From the NCBI GenBank assembly GCA_964421675.1, contig CAYQXV010000036.1, positions 1-34,331 of the forward strand: DNA of 34,331 bases, in the 5' to 3' direction. Below the pieces are notes generated by a model. The model ran no database searches. It saw only the letters and a list, made by a program, of their open reading frames with translations, and had not been told where the DNA came from. The DNA is from CALLPQ01 sp964421675 (GTDB lineage: Bacteria > Pseudomonadota > Alphaproteobacteria > Caulobacterales > Parvularculaceae). The translations under genes and the position numbers were made by a program. Below, in pieces: positions 33,679-34,331 of the stretch. Positions within the stretch are counted from its first letter, which is position 1. Each line of letters begins with the position of its first letter.

Positions 33679-34331
33679 TTAGCGTTTCTCCAACTCTGTG
33701 AGAACTTTCCTCACCGCTTCTAAATCCCGTTTGTGCCCAAGGTATTGGTCAAAATGCATCTTCACAATCGTTCCAATCGACGTATCTGCCTGCTTCATTA
33801 GCTCCCAGTCGTAAGAGAACACATTTTTAGTATCAAAGTTTGGAGCGGTTGAATCAACAGATTCAATGCTGAATAACTTAGGCTTTACCGCTTTTCTAAA
33901 TTTTGATTGTTCGCTGTTTTGCGCTGCAGATTGACCATCAACGTTGCGCCATAACGCGTTTACTTGACCATACTCAATCAGCGCTTTTCTAACGGACTGA
34001 TCGGAAATTTCCGACAAGCTTCCGGTAGACATTATTTCGATAAAGCTAGCTGGCGGTGACAATCCCCAGGATGTACTCATGCAAGAGAAAATCAGGTTTT
34101 CTATGTTATCTTCAGCTTTTGGCACTTGGTCACGCCGTGCTAATTCTAGCAACTGCCCACACTCATTTCGAAGTCGTTTAGAACGCTGCATTCGCTCAAT
34201 CAATTTAGCCTCATGATCAGAAAAATCTGTTTCAAGCGTTGCAAAAATCTTTGACTCCTTTTGAATGGTTTTCTGTGCTTCATTCCAATTGGTAATCTGA
34301 AACGCAATGAGGATACCCGCGACGACGATAA
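33679..34331 (-). CDS. DUF6090-like membrane protein, 5' end outside the window
   Basis: Partial gene. The minus-strand frame stays open from its stop at 33679 to the window edge at 34331, giving at least 216 residues. A shorter reading from TTG at 34203 is not the real start: upstream codons give IVVAGILIAFQ followed by NWNEAQKTIQKE, the membrane span plus NWNE motif typical of DUF6090 proteins. A coiled, charged helix follows, then a soluble domain with no known catalytic residues. The function of this family is not established. It is convergent with ptsH. Confidence 0.7.
   Translation of the reverse strand, partial: IVVAGILIAFQITNWNEAQKTIQKESKIFATLETDFSDHEAKLIERMQRSKRLRNECGQLLELARRDQVPKAEDNIENLIFSCMSTSWGLSPPASFIEIMSTGSLSEISDQSVRKALIEYGQVNALWRNVDGQSAAQNSEQSKFRKAVKPKLFSIESVDSTAPNFDTKNVFSYDWELMKQADTSIGTIVKMHFDQYLGHKRDLEAVRKVLTELEKR

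Noticed and set aside
33679..34203. 174-aa protein starting at TTG 34203
   Set aside because: The frame is open upstream to the window edge and encodes a membrane span plus NWNE motif, so the true start is outside the window.

Overview
The window looks like an ordinary chromosomal stretch of a free-living alphaproteobacterium of about 50% GC. The evidence is the surA-pdxA-ksgA order, an iscR/suf iron-sulfur operon, a ChvI/ChvG two-component pair followed by a short HPr kinase, a mannose-type EIIA and HPr, a DivL-like histidine kinase and a secreted UrcA-family protein. A group near Caulobacterales, Parvularculales or Rhizobiales is plausible; I cannot name a genus. I see no rRNA, tRNA, CRISPR array, transposase or phage gene.

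Layout. 200-3451 (+): surA, pdxA and ksgA, overlapping head to tail. 3541-5829 (+): a cytochrome P450 and a sulfotransferase nine bases apart. 5850-6182 (-): UrcA-family protein. 6529-10469 (-): fatty-acid synthesis block transcribed fabD, fabG, acpP, fabF, with a terminator between acpP and fabF. 10571-11569 (-): a second, unrelated sulfotransferase. 11610-22529 (-): the iron-sulfur block, transcribed iscR, iscS-like, DUF1330, sufB, a RidA-like lipoprotein, then a beta-carbonic anhydrase with a SulP transporter, then sufC, sufD, sufS, sufT, sufA. 22870-23682 (+): an alpha/beta hydrolase split by a 100-N scaffold gap that is almost certainly an assembly artefact. 23781-24878 (-): an M28 peptidase lipoprotein. 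25365-33463 (+): DivL-like kinase, purine nucleoside phosphorylase, ChvI, ChvG, HprK, EIIA and HPr. The right edge carries the 5'-truncated DUF6090-like gene (-).

How the genes work together. The suf block makes and inserts Fe-S clusters under an IscR that keeps its Cys/His cluster ligands. It is interrupted by a carbonic anhydrase/SulP pair with its own upstream spacer and a strong hairpin downstream, so sufB and sufC are probably not on one simple transcript. The chvI-chvG-hprK-EIIA-HPr run is the alphaproteobacterial envelope-stress and incomplete-PTS regulatory module; no sugar permease is present.

Most notable points: the DivL-like kinase has Arg660 where a kinase has its phospho-accepting His; a RidA-family enzyme carries a lipoprotein signal inside the suf operon; a CO2/bicarbonate-type pair sits inside the suf operon; a P450 is paired with a sulfotransferase; and a consensus DnaA box lies in the long spacer upstream of the DivL-like gene. 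I did not find a clear, wholly new multi-gene system.
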